Shown here in pieces: positions 7,255 to 15,957 of a stretch of 42,538 nucleotides of DNA. The DNA lies in NCBI GenBank assembly GCA_019038625.1, contig JAHOYU010000072.1, forward strand, positions 1 through 42,538. Reading direction: 5' to 3'. This stretch comes from Candidatus Latescibacterota bacterium (GTDB lineage: Bacteria; Krumholzibacteriota; Krumholzibacteriia; Krumholzibacteriales; Krumholzibacteriaceae). Below the pieces are notes generated by a model. That model worked only from the letters and a program-made list of their open reading frames with translations. It did not search any database and was not told where the DNA came from. Every line of letters starts with the position of its first letter. Positions within the stretch are counted from its first letter, which is position 1. A program made the position numbers and the translations under genes.

Positions 7255-7893
7255 TCAGAATGTGCCGTTGAGGTATGGGTTTCGGACCTTTTCCTCACCG
7301 ATGGTCGTGGCAGGGCCATGACCGCAGAAGACGGCGGTGTCGTCAGGGAGAGTGAACAGTTCGCTTCTGACCGAGGCCACGAGTGTCTCCATGTCGCCGC
7401 CGAAGAAGTCGGTCCTGCCGATCGATCCGGCAAACAGTGTGTCGCCTGCAAAAACGGCATCACCCAGGACCAGGCTTATTCCTCCGAGAGTGTGTCCGGG
7501 AGTGTGCCGGACCTCTGCTTCGACTTCTCCGAATCGTATCGTGTCACCGGCGGAAAGAAGGGTCTTTACTTCCGGGTATTCCACATCGCCGAGGCCCCAG
7601 TGAGGTGAGTCTTCCACAGATTTTTTCATCGTCTCGATATCGTCTCCATGCATGGCGATCCCGATGTCGAATTCACGCGTCAACCCGGCCGCTGATGCCA
7701 TGTGATCACTGTGTCCATGAGTAAGCACTATCATGACCGGCCTCAGGCCGTCTTCCTTTACAGCGCTGATAATCGAGGGCGAGTCTCCCCCCGGGTCGAT
7801 GATTATGGCTTCCGAGCTTTTTGTGCAGGATACGATGAAACAGTTTGTACCGAGTGGCCCTACTACGAGGTGCCTGATCCGGATATCATCCAT
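7255..7893 (-). CDS. Metallo-beta-lactamase-fold hydrolase (glyoxalase II / YcbL-like)
   Basis: The product is 212 residues from ATG 7893. A GGGGAG stands upstream, and the start overlaps the ferredoxin stop by eight bases. Two-metal ligands are clear: THGHSDH (about 58-64), HTPGHT (130-135), FAGDTLFAGSIGRTD (148-162), and a late CGHGP (190-194). The length and the GSIGRTD block fit the short hydroxyacylglutathione-hydrolase-like group that often lacks the C-terminal glutathione-binding part. It would hydrolyse a thioester in the cytoplasm; the real substrate is unknown. It ends the cupin - barrel - flavoprotein - ferredoxin group and is translationally coupled to the ferredoxin. Confidence 0.88.
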   Translation of the reverse strand: MDDIRIRHLVVGPLGTNCFIVSCTKSSEAIIIDPGGDSPSIISAVKEDGLRPVMIVLTHGHSDHMASAAGLTREFDIGIAMHGDDIETMKKSVEDSPHWGLGDVEYPEVKTLLSAGDTIRFGEVEAEVRHTPGHTLGGISLVLGDAVFAGDTLFAGSIGRTDFFGGDMETLVASVRSELFTLPDDTAVFCGHGPATTIGEEKVRNPYLNGTF

Positions 7894-8116
7894 TCTTCGA
7901 TTTCTCCCCTTTTTGTGGACAGCGCAACGCCCCTGTTGGACAGACAAGCGCCGCCTGCCCGCAGGGGCGGCATCGCTCGGGAACCGACTTCAAGGTCAGC
8001 CCCTCGATAATGAGCGCTTCAGTCGGGCAGACGGCAACACAGGCTCCACAGACGATGCACTTGCTGTCGTCAATGCAAATCAGGTCAATATTTTTTTCAA
8101 CATCTCGTTCTGACAT
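7886..8116 (-). CDS. Small 4Fe-4S ferredoxin with degenerate second cluster motif
   Basis: The product is 76 residues from ATG 8116; an in-frame TTG at 8149 is possible but has no ribosome site. The first motif is canonical, CIVCGACVAVCP (C20, C23, C26, C30). The second reads CRPCGQAALVCP, where the third Cys of CxxCxxCxxxCP is Ala (residue 55); C49, C52 and C59 remain, and an extra C66 follows. The second cluster may therefore be 3Fe-4S, use C66, or be lost. It lies between a geranylgeranyl-reductase-family flavoprotein and a metallo-hydrolase and overlaps the latter. Archaeal geranylgeranyl reductases can take electrons from a ferredoxin, so it is plausibly the electron donor for the neighbouring flavoprotein (inference). 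Confidence 0.85.
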   Translation of the reverse strand: MSERDVEKNIDLICIDDSKCIVCGACVAVCPTEALIIEGLTLKSVPERCRPCGQAALVCPTGALRCPQKGEKSKNG

Positions 8117-8157
8117 GTCAATTATAACTCTTTCGATCAATATTTTCAATCCAAAGA

Positions 8158-9399
8158 CTATGTATTCAATCCTGAAAAGGTCTTCCTGGATCTTTTTCTC
8201 GCCGACAAGGCTTTCATCAAGGTCTTGCCAAGCAGGGATGGTGACGATCTGAGCAGCACTCCGATCAGTTTGGCGCTGCCCAGTCCTTTTCTCGTGATAA
8301 GGCCCTCTCTGGTGTTGAGGGCAGAAAGTACCTTGTCCATCGTTCTGTCGTCGAGACTATAGAAGACCTTTCCAGCAAGATAGAATCTCTTGTTCATTCT
8401 GCCTTCATTCCGTTTCCACTCTTTCGTGTAGGTCGAAAGTCCACTGGAACTGAAGTCTCCCTTTTCGAAGCATCTGCATATAGTGGTTGCCGCCATGTCA
8501 CCAGCCATTATCGCGTTCAGGATGCCACCGCCGGTGAACGGGTTGTTCTGATTCGCTGCCTCTCCGACGGCGATAAATCCGTCCACCGCAAGGGAGGGAA
8601 GAGAATCGGACAAAAGCGTTCCGCCACACACGAAACGTTTTCTATCGCCTTCCGGGCAGACGCGGTCCATGAACTTTTCGAGGTAGTCCCTGGCGGTGAG
8701 GCCTGAGGCCAGCTCGGGGTTGATTCCCACACCGATGTTGGCGCTGCCGTTCCCCTTGGGAAACACCCACCCGTATCCTCCGGGTGCGAAGGTCGACGAA
8801 AGATGGAATTCCACATATTTATCCGGAAGATCCACGCATTCGACCAGGTACTGGGCGCAGGAGAAGATCTCGTCGACCCGGGTAGGGCCTTTCAGCCCCG
8901 CCCATCTGGGCGAAAGAGATTCGACCCCGTCCGATCCGACTGTGATCTTGCTTTGCACACGGTATTTTCTGCGGGTGGATAACTCGAGGACATTTACGCC
9001 GACGACTTTCCCATCTTCGCGAATTAGACCGGTCGCCTGATGTCCAGTTCTTAGTACGGCTCCATTCGAACATGCGGCCTCAGCGATATGGAGGTCGAGG
9101 AGTTCACGGTCGACGATGTAACCTATACCCTTCATCTCTTTCTGGTATCTTTTTCCGTCAGGTGAGACGATGGTCAGGCCGTTCACGACGCTGGTGACGA
9201 ATGGTTCCTTCACATCTATATAGCGGGCTATTCCCTCAGCCGGGCCTATCGCTTCGGCGCAGCGGACCGGGTATCCGATCCTCTCTCTTTTTTCGAGTAT
9301 CAGCGTGGAAAGACCCAGGCGGGAAACACCAGAAGCGGTCCGGGTACCACCAGGACCGCCACCGATGACAACTACATCGAAACGTTCATCAGTCATCAT
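8158..9399 (-). CDS. Geranylgeranyl reductase family FAD-dependent oxidoreductase
   Basis: The product is 413 residues. The N-terminal FAD site is DVVVIGGGPGGTRTA (about 8-22), followed by the family blocks YPVRCAEAIG and later VGSDGVESLSPRW. The second FAD-contact block is GFIAVGEAANQNNPFTGGGILNAI. This pattern is typical of the family that saturates double bonds of isoprenoid chains in archaeal lipids, chlorophyll phytyl chains or menaquinone. In this bacterium, reduction of a quinone or polyprenyl side chain is the likeliest role, but other family members act on unrelated substrates. The start is an ATGATG pair three bases after the barrel gene's stop. The ferredoxin encoded just downstream is the probable reductant. 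The protein is expected at the inner face of the cytoplasmic membrane. Confidence 0.85.
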   Translation of the reverse strand: MMTDERFDVVVIGGGPGGTRTASGVSRLGLSTLILEKRERIGYPVRCAEAIGPAEGIARYIDVKEPFVTSVVNGLTIVSPDGKRYQKEMKGIGYIVDRELLDLHIAEAACSNGAVLRTGHQATGLIREDGKVVGVNVLELSTRRKYRVQSKITVGSDGVESLSPRWAGLKGPTRVDEIFSCAQYLVECVDLPDKYVEFHLSSTFAPGGYGWVFPKGNGSANIGVGINPELASGLTARDYLEKFMDRVCPEGDRKRFVCGGTLLSDSLPSLAVDGFIAVGEAANQNNPFTGGGILNAIMAGDMAATTICRCFEKGDFSSSGLSTYTKEWKRNEGRMNKRFYLAGKVFYSLDDRTMDKVLSALNTREGLITRKGLGSAKLIGVLLRSSPSLLGKTLMKALSARKRSRKTFSGLNT

Positions 9400-9402
9400 T
9401 CA

Positions 9403-10161
9403 TCAGAAGTAGTAATAGAAGTTCATCGCAAGCGAAAGACCCGAATAATCGATGTCGAAATTAGCGTTATGGATATCGAATTTGCTCTGGGACATCTGGT
9501 ACTTACCCTCCATACCTGCAGCCAGCTTGTTGGTCAAAAGGTACCGCATGCCGAATTCGATATGGATCCCCGACTGGAATGTGGTCTGGTCGAGGTTTTC
9601 ATCGGGCAGGTCGTAGCTGGCTCCCAGACCGGTGACGGCGCTGGTCTCAAGCTTCACCATCGGGATCACGCCGGAGAAGCCACCGGCGATATACGGCGCC
9701 AGGGCGCTTACTTTCGGTTCGATCAGGTAGTAGGCGAAACCCAGATCGATGGAGAAATAGTAGATTTTCAGTTCTCTCTCGATATCTAGAGGGATATTGT
9801 CCGCGTCGGGAATCTCCTGGATGAAATAGCCGACACTCGAATTATTCAGGTAACAGAACGATATATTGCCCCTGAAGAAATGGAAGGGAGTGACCATTCT
9901 CTCATACCCTATCGAGGCGTACGGCGATGTGGATATTCCTTCGAAGAAATCCTTTCCACCCTGAAGCTGGGCCCAGAAGCTCAGGTGATCAGTCAGATAC
10001 TCGTCGTCTGGTCCGTCGATGAACCCGAAACTGAAATTGATGTTGCTAATAGGAATGGGACCGAAATACTTCTTCTTCTTGTAGACCGATGGCCCCGCCT
10101 GAATGCTGTTTGCGAAGAAAATGGCAACCAGGACCGAGATGAACAGAAAAGTCTTTTTCAT
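9403..10161 (-). CDS. Outer-membrane beta-barrel protein (OmpA/OprF-like fold)
   Basis: The product is 252 residues from ATG 10161, chosen because GGGAG lies five bases upstream and the protein then opens with a clean signal peptide, MKKTFLFISVLVAIFFANSIQA. The mature part alternates polar and aromatic residues in strand-sized stretches, for example HLSFWAQLQGG, RGNISFCYLNNSS, YYFSIDLGFAYYL, APYIAGGFSG and HIEFGMRYLL. It ends LAMNFYYYF, with the terminal Phe usual for BAM-assembled barrels. About eight strands are likely. No OmpA peptidoglycan-binding domain is present. The function is unknown. It sits three bases before the flavoprotein gene, so co-transcription is likely, although the link may be only positional. 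Confidence 0.8.
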   Translation of the reverse strand: MKKTFLFISVLVAIFFANSIQAGPSVYKKKKYFGPIPISNINFSFGFIDGPDDEYLTDHLSFWAQLQGGKDFFEGISTSPYASIGYERMVTPFHFFRGNISFCYLNNSSVGYFIQEIPDADNIPLDIERELKIYYFSIDLGFAYYLIEPKVSALAPYIAGGFSGVIPMVKLETSAVTGLGASYDLPDENLDQTTFQSGIHIEFGMRYLLTNKLAAGMEGKYQMSQSKFDIHNANFDIDYSGLSLAMNFYYYF

Positions 10162-10250
10162 GAATGCTCCCATCGTCTGCGGATATTTCCCTGGACAGAA
10201 CCCTCTATGGTTAAAGTTACTTCCAGAATTGTTCGAAGTCAATCCAAACA

Positions 10251-10607
10251 TCAATCGTACGACGAGTTTGGTACCAGACAAAGAAATCTCGCAGGTGATT
10301 CTCCGGTGTTCGAGAACCGATGCATATTGCCTCCGGGTACGAAGATAAAATCACCTCCAATGAACGGTTTTTCTTCACCCTCGAATGTCAGGATGCCCTC
10401 GCCGGACACTATATAGACCTCATGTTCCCATTCGTGCGAGTGGAGGGGAGTGTGTCCTCCCGGGCCGACCTCGAACAGTCTCATCGCGAAATTCGGGGCG
10501 CCGTCAGCCTTCGAGATCAGCCAGCGGATCGATACATTCTCGACGCCTTCCATCTTCACTTCGCTGGCTTCGATCTCTGTCGCTTTCCCGATCTTAAGAT
10601 CCAGCAT
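10251..10607 (-). CDS. Single-domain cupin protein
   Basis: The product is 118 residues. GGAAGG lies about six bases before the ATG. The cupin metal motif 1 is GPGGHTPLHSHEWEHEVYIVSGEG (about 48-71) with ligands H-x-H and Glu, and motif 2 is PGGNMHRFSN (about 91-100). Small cupins of this kind bind a divalent metal and act as isomerases, dioxygenases or sugar/ligand sensors; the actual reaction cannot be read here. There is no signal peptide, so it is cytoplasmic. It is the first gene of the leftward group ending at 7255, with an 89-base gap to the barrel gene, so co-transcription is possible but not certain. Confidence 0.85.
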   Translation of the reverse strand: MLDLKIGKATEIEASEVKMEGVENVSIRWLISKADGAPNFAMRLFEVGPGGHTPLHSHEWEHEVYIVSGEGILTFEGEEKPFIGGDFIFVPGGNMHRFSNTGESPARFLCLVPNSSYD

Positions 10608-10987
10608 CTAATACCTTCCTGTCTTTTGAATGCAACATGAGTATTTCCAGGTTCAATGACTCCAATTCAAGAGGACATTAAGAGCATAAGCAGGGGATGG
10701 GGAAGGTTACAAGTGGTTTTTAATGGCCGGGAGCAATTCAAATATTTCCCGCTCAGAAAGAATGCCTTGTCTGTTTCCGGCCCAGTGTGATAAATGTCTT
10801 TGACTGTGTTTTCCAGGCAGGATACACTGCCGCTGAATTGAGAATCGCGAGTTTGAAAGGGAATGAAAATAAATAAAAGTTAAAACACGAATAATGACAG
10901 TCCAGGCAGAGAACCATGCGGACTGAATATTTGTTGTTGTGCAGGGGTAATGAAAAAGGTGACTACAAAACCGAAGGAGGCGACAGG
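10608..10987. other. Intergenic region between divergent genes, no gene seen
   Basis: These 380 bases separate the cupin gene (leftward) from the DUF2059 gene (rightward). The short open frames here have no ribosome sites and overlap the start of the DUF2059 gene, so they are not credible. The right third is AT-rich and should hold the DUF2059 promoter, but I could not assign convincing -35/-10 boxes. Confidence 0.5.
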
Positions 10988-11497
10988 ATGAGAAGAATAG
11001 TAGCAGTGACAATAGTCTTTGTTTTTGCGTGGCTGACAGTGGCCAATGCAAATGAGACACAAAACCGTGCTCTGGCAGAGGAACTACTCGATGCAATGGA
11101 AATGCAGGAGACCATAGAGAAATCGTTCGAGATGGTGAAGGAGATGATTCCCGCCCAGATGAAAGCGATGGGTGTCTCTGAGGAAGCAACCTCGGATGAG
11201 GACAAAGAAGCAGCGCAGAAAATGACGGATCTTATTATGAAGGAAGTCAGTTGGGATAATCTGAAGGATGATTACATTACAATCTATGCCGAGACCTTTA
11301 CGGAAGAAGAGCTCAGGGGGCTTGTCGCTTTCTACAAGAGCCATGTCGGCAGGAAATTCATTGAAAAGCAGCCGGAGCTGATGAAACGATCCATGCAGAT
11401 TTCTCAAATGAAGATGATGGAACTTATGCCAAAGATACAGGCGTTGACTCAGGAGATGGAAGATCAGGAAACTGCCCGGCCTGAAAGTGACGAATGA
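10988..11497 (+). CDS. Secreted DUF2059 domain protein
   Basis: The product is 169 residues from ATG 10988, chosen for the AAGGAGG about eight bases upstream and the signal peptide MRRIVAVTIVFVFAWLTVANA. The body is helical and charged. The segment YAETFTEEELRGLVAFYKSHVGRKFIEKQPELM is the hallmark of DUF2059, in which a FYxSxxGxK pattern is conserved. These proteins are exported to the periplasm and have no assigned biochemical role. It stands alone, with 380 bases before it and about 180 after it. A Met-rich stretch (MQISQMKMMELMPKI) near the C-terminus fits an amphipathic helix. Confidence 0.85.
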   Translation: MRRIVAVTIVFVFAWLTVANANETQNRALAEELLDAMEMQETIEKSFEMVKEMIPAQMKAMGVSEEATSDEDKEAAQKMTDLIMKEVSWDNLKDDYITIYAETFTEEELRGLVAFYKSHVGRKFIEKQPELMKRSMQISQMKMMELMPKIQALTQEMEDQETARPESDE

Positions 11498-11557
11498 GAA
11501 GCTGTTTTTCGCTTGTCTGCCACCTGCGCGTAATGTGAAACGTTTTCTTTGTGTGTA

Positions 11558-11594
11558 TTTCGCAAATGCAGCTTTATCTTGACTTTATGCGAAA
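11558..11594 (+). promoter_or_regulatory. Inverted repeat around a possible promoter of the orphan membrane protein
   Basis: TTTCGCA (11558-11564) and TGCGAAA (11588-11594) form a perfect 7-base inverted repeat with a 23-base centre. A TTGACT box (11579-11584) lies between the arms, with a weak AAAGAT 17 bases later (11602-11607). The arms could be an operator. The evidence is the symmetry alone. Confidence 0.3.
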
Positions 11595-11676
11595 CAACTG
11601 CAAAGATTTTTTCTGTCAGTAATGACGATGATGTCGTTACGACATGATTCGAAAATTCCGGTCCGTGAGGAATCGT

Positions 11677-12912
11677 ATGAATGAAAAGAAGACTCCAGGT
11701 TGGTTGATCGAGACTCAGAACAAGAGTTGGGAACCTGAGATCCTGATTTCAGGGATAACTCTTACTTTTCTGTTCATCATCTCCAGCCACATTTACAACT
11801 TTTATGGAATGCTGACCCAGGATTTTGGTGTATATGACAAGATCACAAAATTGTCATACGGTATTTCAGTATACACACTGGTCGGGCTGAAGATCATCCT
11901 GGTCGTTCATTTAATATTAAGGGGGATATGGACAGGCTTTGTCGGGTTGAGCTATGTGTATCCAGATGGTGTTAACAGACAAAGATTACGCAAGGCTGAC
12001 ACCGATGTTGATTTCTATAAACCTGAACAATATGTCATAATAATTGAAAAGATATGCAGCCTGCTTTTTTCTTTCATCTTTTCTTCTATCACATTTATTA
12101 TCGGCATTTTTATCATATATATTCCGATTACGCTATTGTTCCTCGTCGGCCTGGACATGACATATATCCATTACAGCACTATGGTGATTCTCTCGATCGT
12201 AGCGATTTTGCTCGTCCTCATGGTCATCTTTAATAAAAAACTGAAGAAGACCGGATTTGAACAGCTGGTTGGAAATTCAATCTTCAATAATGCATTTGTG
12301 ATCTATTACACAAATATTGGTAGAATCAAGACCGGAGCAATGTTTGCGTTATATTTTCTGATCGTGATAGGGCTATCTTTTTCTGATATCTCCAAATATA
12401 ATTTTGATAACGATGAAAGCGTAGAAATCAGTTCTACGGCTGATATCGTGGATTTAGATAGAGATCATTATGAAGCACTCAGAAATCAGAAATTAAGGAT
12501 TCCCAGAGCAACGATCGATCGATTCCAGGTGACTGATGACAAGATGGAACTGTTCATCAGTTTTTACAAAGAAGATATATATACGATTAAAAAACTGGAA
12601 AACGACCGCGAACTTGCTCGGGAGTTTAATGTCGGATCGGATAGCACCAGGGTCGGATTGCCGGAACTATACGAGGTGACTATCGATGATACTCCTGTTA
12701 CCGGGCTGAGGTGGTATTCTATTGATAACACTTATACAAGTCAGAAAGGGATCGTAACGAAGATCCCTTTAGGGGCTCTGAGGCATGGATATCATGAATT
12801 AAGGATCAACAAGATATTATGGGATATCAATGATAGTGAAATGATACGAATAGTCAATTGGGACGCCATTCCGTTTGAGATGGATAATACTTTAAAAAAT
12901 ACAGATCGGTAA
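11677..12912 (+). CDS. Integral membrane protein of unknown function, AT-rich
   Basis: The product is 411 residues from ATG 11677, preferred over ATG 11644 because GAGG stands six bases upstream. The N-terminal half is membrane-embedded, with hydrophobic segments at about residues 23-45, 65-85, 120-150, 155-185 and 220-240. There are loops with aromatic and basic residues, including a GLSYVYPDGVNRQRLRKAD stretch. The C-terminal ~170 residues are soluble and look beta-rich, ending LGALRHGYHELRINKI...WDINDSEMIRIVNWDAIPF, possibly an Ig-like extracytoplasmic domain. The gene is clearly richer in A+T than its neighbours and uses AAA, ATA and TTA more freely, which hints at acquisition. I do not recognise a named family. 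It stands alone between DUF2059 and trkA. Confidence 0.75.
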   Translation: MNEKKTPGWLIETQNKSWEPEILISGITLTFLFIISSHIYNFYGMLTQDFGVYDKITKLSYGISVYTLVGLKIILVVHLILRGIWTGFVGLSYVYPDGVNRQRLRKADTDVDFYKPEQYVIIIEKICSLLFSFIFSSITFIIGIFIIYIPITLLFLVGLDMTYIHYSTMVILSIVAILLVLMVIFNKKLKKTGFEQLVGNSIFNNAFVIYYTNIGRIKTGAMFALYFLIVIGLSFSDISKYNFDNDESVEISSTADIVDLDRDHYEALRNQKLRIPRATIDRFQVTDDKMELFISFYKEDIYTIKKLENDRELAREFNVGSDSTRVGLPELYEVTIDDTPVTGLRWYSIDNTYTSQKGIVTKIPLGALRHGYHELRINKILWDINDSEMIRIVNWDAIPFEMDNTLKNTDR

Positions 12913-12925
12913 GATGATCGGACAG

Positions 12926-12940
12926 TCCGGGATTCCCGGA
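12926..12940. terminator. Palindromic hairpin after the orphan membrane protein
   Basis: TCCGGGATTCCCGGA is a near-perfect palindrome 14 bases after the stop codon. There is no T-run, so if it ends transcription it does so weakly or with Rho. Confidence 0.25.
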
Positions 12941-13131
12941 AATGCAAGCTGTTAAATGGTTCGGTAGTTTATTGAAGCTACATATTGAAAATTAATCCCG
13001 ATATATTCCTGTTCCCACTCACAGAAACCTAAAGTAGTTGAATAAAATATAGTGGTAGTACATACTCGCCCCCTCTGGCACGAGATAAGTATCGGTGCCT
13101 TGATTTGGCTGTATCCAAAAGGAAACAGGTA

Positions 13132-14475
13132 ATGAAAACTGTGATAATCGGTGCCGGGAACGCAGGGAAGAACCTGGTAGGCAAGCTTTGCGAGATGGGA
13201 CACGATGTCGTGGTCATAGACAAGGATGCCGGGGTCCTCGACGAACTGGCCCAGCATCATGATGTGATGACACTCGTTGGCCACGGGGCAGATCCCACAA
13301 TACTGGAAAATGATATCATCGGTAATATTGATCTGCTGGCGGCTGTGACAAATAACGATGAAGTCAATTTTCTTGCCTGCTGTTGGGCAAAGACTGCTGG
13401 AGCTGGTCATACTATAGCCCGGCTGTCGGATACCAAGTTTCTTCATTCGTCACTCGTTGATACCGAAAAACTGGGTGTCGACAGGCCGATGGTACACAAG
13501 GGAGAATGCGCAAAAGAGATATTCGATGTCCTCTACATGCCGGGGACACTTGAGGTGACCTCTCTGCTCGACGGCAAGATAGCCGCCATAGGGCTGAAGC
13601 TTCCGGACAACACCCCACTCATTGGCAAATCTTTAAAAGAGTTCAGAGCTGACAAGTGGTTCGGCAAAGTGCGGTTCATCGGTCTGGTCAAACAGGGTAA
13701 ACTGACAATTCCCGACGGCGATTCATGCCCTGAACCTGGAGACGAGATCTATATCGTTCTTCCGGCAGGTGAGACTCATCAATTTCTCGACTGGATAAGA
13801 GGGGGGCGGAGAAAAGCGTTCAAGAAGGTCGTCATCGCAGGGGGAGGAGAACTGGGATTGCAACTTGCCGGGCTTCTGGAGGAAACATCGATGGAAACGG
13901 TGCTGATAGACCGGCACCGTGGGAGGGCGGAGGACGTCTCCCAGACCTTGAAAAAGTGTCTTGTGATCAACGCGGATGCAGCGGAAGCCACTACCTTGAT
14001 CGAGCTGGGGATCGGCTCCGACACAGCGTTCGCGGCGGTCACCGGTGATGATGAGATGAACATCGTATGTTGTATTCAGGCCAAACAGCTTGGTGCGGAT
14101 TTCACCATGGCCCGCATCGATAGATCCGAGTATGTTCCCATTCTCGACAACCTTAAACTGGTGGACCGGGTGGTCAGTCCCAATATCTCTCTGGGCAAGG
14201 CCATTCTGCAGTATGTGCGGGGGGAGATCGTAGAGGGTGTAGGATTATTCCACCACATAATCGGTGAGATCCAGGAAGTGGTTATAAAGGCCGGCAGCAG
14301 GCGCGTGGGGGCCACTATCAGCGAACTGAAACTCCCGCCTAATTCCATTGTCGCTGCAGTACAGCGGGGTGAACAGGCTTTTGTCCCTACCGGCGACTTC
14401 ATGCTCAATCAGGGAGATCGGCTGGCAATCTACTGTTTGCCGGAGACCGCCGAAAAAATCAACTCTGCTTTCTGA
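13132..14475 (+). CDS. trkA: Trk potassium uptake regulatory subunit TrkA
   Basis: The product is 447 residues from ATG 13132, which starts at the Rossmann motif MKTVIIGAGNAGKNL. An upstream in-frame start at 13105 would precede it with a non-conserved tail. The protein is a tandem: TrkA_N (about 1-120), TrkA_C (about 135-220), a second TrkA_N beginning KKVVIAGGGELGLQLAGLL (about 226), and a second TrkA_C to the end. The acid that contacts the NAD ribose is seen in VVIDKD. TrkA is a cytoplasmic NAD(H)/ATP-binding ring that gates the TrkH channel. The trkH gene follows after 12 bases, giving a complete two-gene K+ uptake system. A GGCAC/GTGCC hairpin lies just upstream (13077-13099); its relevance is unknown. 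Confidence 0.96.
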   Translation: MKTVIIGAGNAGKNLVGKLCEMGHDVVVIDKDAGVLDELAQHHDVMTLVGHGADPTILENDIIGNIDLLAAVTNNDEVNFLACCWAKTAGAGHTIARLSDTKFLHSSLVDTEKLGVDRPMVHKGECAKEIFDVLYMPGTLEVTSLLDGKIAAIGLKLPDNTPLIGKSLKEFRADKWFGKVRFIGLVKQGKLTIPDGDSCPEPGDEIYIVLPAGETHQFLDWIRGGRRKAFKKVVIAGGGELGLQLAGLLEETSMETVLIDRHRGRAEDVSQTLKKCLVINADAAEATTLIELGIGSDTAFAAVTGDDEMNIVCCIQAKQLGADFTMARIDRSEYVPILDNLKLVDRVVSPNISLGKAILQYVRGEIVEGVGLFHHIIGEIQEVVIKAGSRRVGATISELKLPPNSIVAAVQRGEQAFVPTGDFMLNQGDRLAIYCLPETAEKINSAF

Positions 14476-14487
14476 CAGGTTAATATA

Positions 14488-15933
14488 GTGAATATCCGCG
14501 CCGTCACTCATTTGATATCCTACCTGGTCGGGGTCATTTCCCTGGCGATGCTTGCGGGCGCCGGCGTGTCATGGTTTTATGGGGAACCCGTCGCAGTAAA
14601 AGGGCTGTTGGAAGCCGCGGTAATTTCGCTGGTCTCGGCTGTGATCATGTGGTTTATCAGCAGGGGCAGCATAGAACTTTCAAGGCGTGACGGGTTTGGC
14701 ATAGCGACTTTCGGATGGCTTTTCGCTTCGATCTTTGGCGCCCTGCCATACATCCTTTCCGGTGTGATTGTGGATCCCATACCTGCTGTATTCGAGACGA
14801 TGTCCGGTTTCACGACTACCGGGGCCTCGGTCCTGACCAATCTGGAAGCTCTGCCGCGAGGCATATTGTTCTGGAGAGCGATGACCCACTTTTTCGGTGG
14901 TATGGGCGTACTCGTGCTGTGCGTTGCTATCCTCCCGTTTCTGAAGGTCGGAGGAATGCAGATCTACAGGGCCGAAGTGCCCGGTCCTTCAAAAGATCGT
15001 CTGACGCCACGTATTTCCACGACTGCAAAGTGGCTCTGGGGCGCGTATCTTCTCTTCTGCGTGCTCGAGACTGTGCTTTTAATGCTGGGAGGCATGTCCC
15101 TTTTTGATGCCTGGTGTCACACGTGTGCTACGATGGCGACCGGTGGGTTTTCAACACAGACAGCCAGCGTGGGTGCTTACAACAGTGCATACTTTGACGT
15201 TGTCATCACTGCCTTCATGTTCATAGCCGGTGTCAATTTCGTCCTCCATCTGAAACTTCTGATGGGGAGACCTTTTGAGTACTTTCGTGATGCCGAGTTC
15301 CGCTTTTATCTGTTCTTCTGGCTGGCGGCCTGCCTCGTGCTTACCTTTAATGTCTGGGGCAGCACCTATGAGTCTTTTCCAAGATCACTGCGGGCTGCGT
15401 TCTTCCAGGGCACCTCGATTTTGACTACAACGGGTTTTGTCACAGAGGATTTCGACTTGTGGCCTGAGACTTCAAGGATGCTGCTCGTCATTCTCATGTT
15501 TGTTGGTGGGTGTGCAGGGTCGACCGGAGGTGGAGTCAAGATCATCAGGGTGTTTACGGGAATCAAAGCGCTCTTCAGGGAAATCCTGCTCTACGTGCGC
15601 CCCAACGCGGTCAAGACGATCAGGATCGGCGGCATCAACATGAAAGATCAGTCAGTCTCGAATATCTGCGCGTTTCTCCTGATATTCCTGGCGCTTTTCG
15701 CCGTCGGATCATTGATGATGACCGCCTTTACACCTGACATCGTCAGTGCCGCTTCCTGTACCATTGCCTGCCTGGGTAACATAGGCCCGGGGCTTAACAG
15801 TGTCGGAGCGACGCAGAATTATTCTTCCATACACGATGCTGGACTGGGTCTGCTGACTATATTCATGCTTCTCGGAAGGCTTGAACTATACACCGTACTG
15901 GTTATTTTCCTGCCGGGTTTCTGGAAAAAATAA
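14488..15933 (+). CDS. trkH: Trk potassium uptake channel subunit TrkH
   Basis: The product is 481 residues with a GTG start and ACAGG nine bases before it. It shows four pore-loop repeats with filter glycines: FTTTGASV (about 108-115), MATGGFST, LTTTGFV and LGNIGPG. About ten hydrophobic helices surround them, the normal four-fold Trk/Ktr/HKT plan. The block MTHFFGGMGVLVL and the GGCAGSTGGGVKIIR gating-loop segment are typical of TrkH rather than KtrB, and the length fits TrkH. It forms the inner-membrane K+ pore controlled by the TrkA ring encoded 12 bases upstream. The next gene begins after 24 bases but is functionally unrelated, so read-through may be incidental. Confidence 0.96.
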   Translation: MNIRAVTHLISYLVGVISLAMLAGAGVSWFYGEPVAVKGLLEAAVISLVSAVIMWFISRGSIELSRRDGFGIATFGWLFASIFGALPYILSGVIVDPIPAVFETMSGFTTTGASVLTNLEALPRGILFWRAMTHFFGGMGVLVLCVAILPFLKVGGMQIYRAEVPGPSKDRLTPRISTTAKWLWGAYLLFCVLETVLLMLGGMSLFDAWCHTCATMATGGFSTQTASVGAYNSAYFDVVITAFMFIAGVNFVLHLKLLMGRPFEYFRDAEFRFYLFFWLAACLVLTFNVWGSTYESFPRSLRAAFFQGTSILTTTGFVTEDFDLWPETSRMLLVILMFVGGCAGSTGGGVKIIRVFTGIKALFREILLYVRPNAVKTIRIGGINMKDQSVSNICAFLLIFLALFAVGSLMMTAFTPDIVSAASCTIACLGNIGPGLNSVGATQNYSSIHDAGLGLLTIFMLLGRLELYTVLVIFLPGFWKK

Positions 15934-15957
15934 CGTGTTCTGAAGGGGGACTACATC

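Noticed and set aside
10707-11189. 160-codon frame on the minus strand
   Set aside because: Overlaps the DUF2059 gene, lacks a ribosome site, and has a composition typical of antisense translation.
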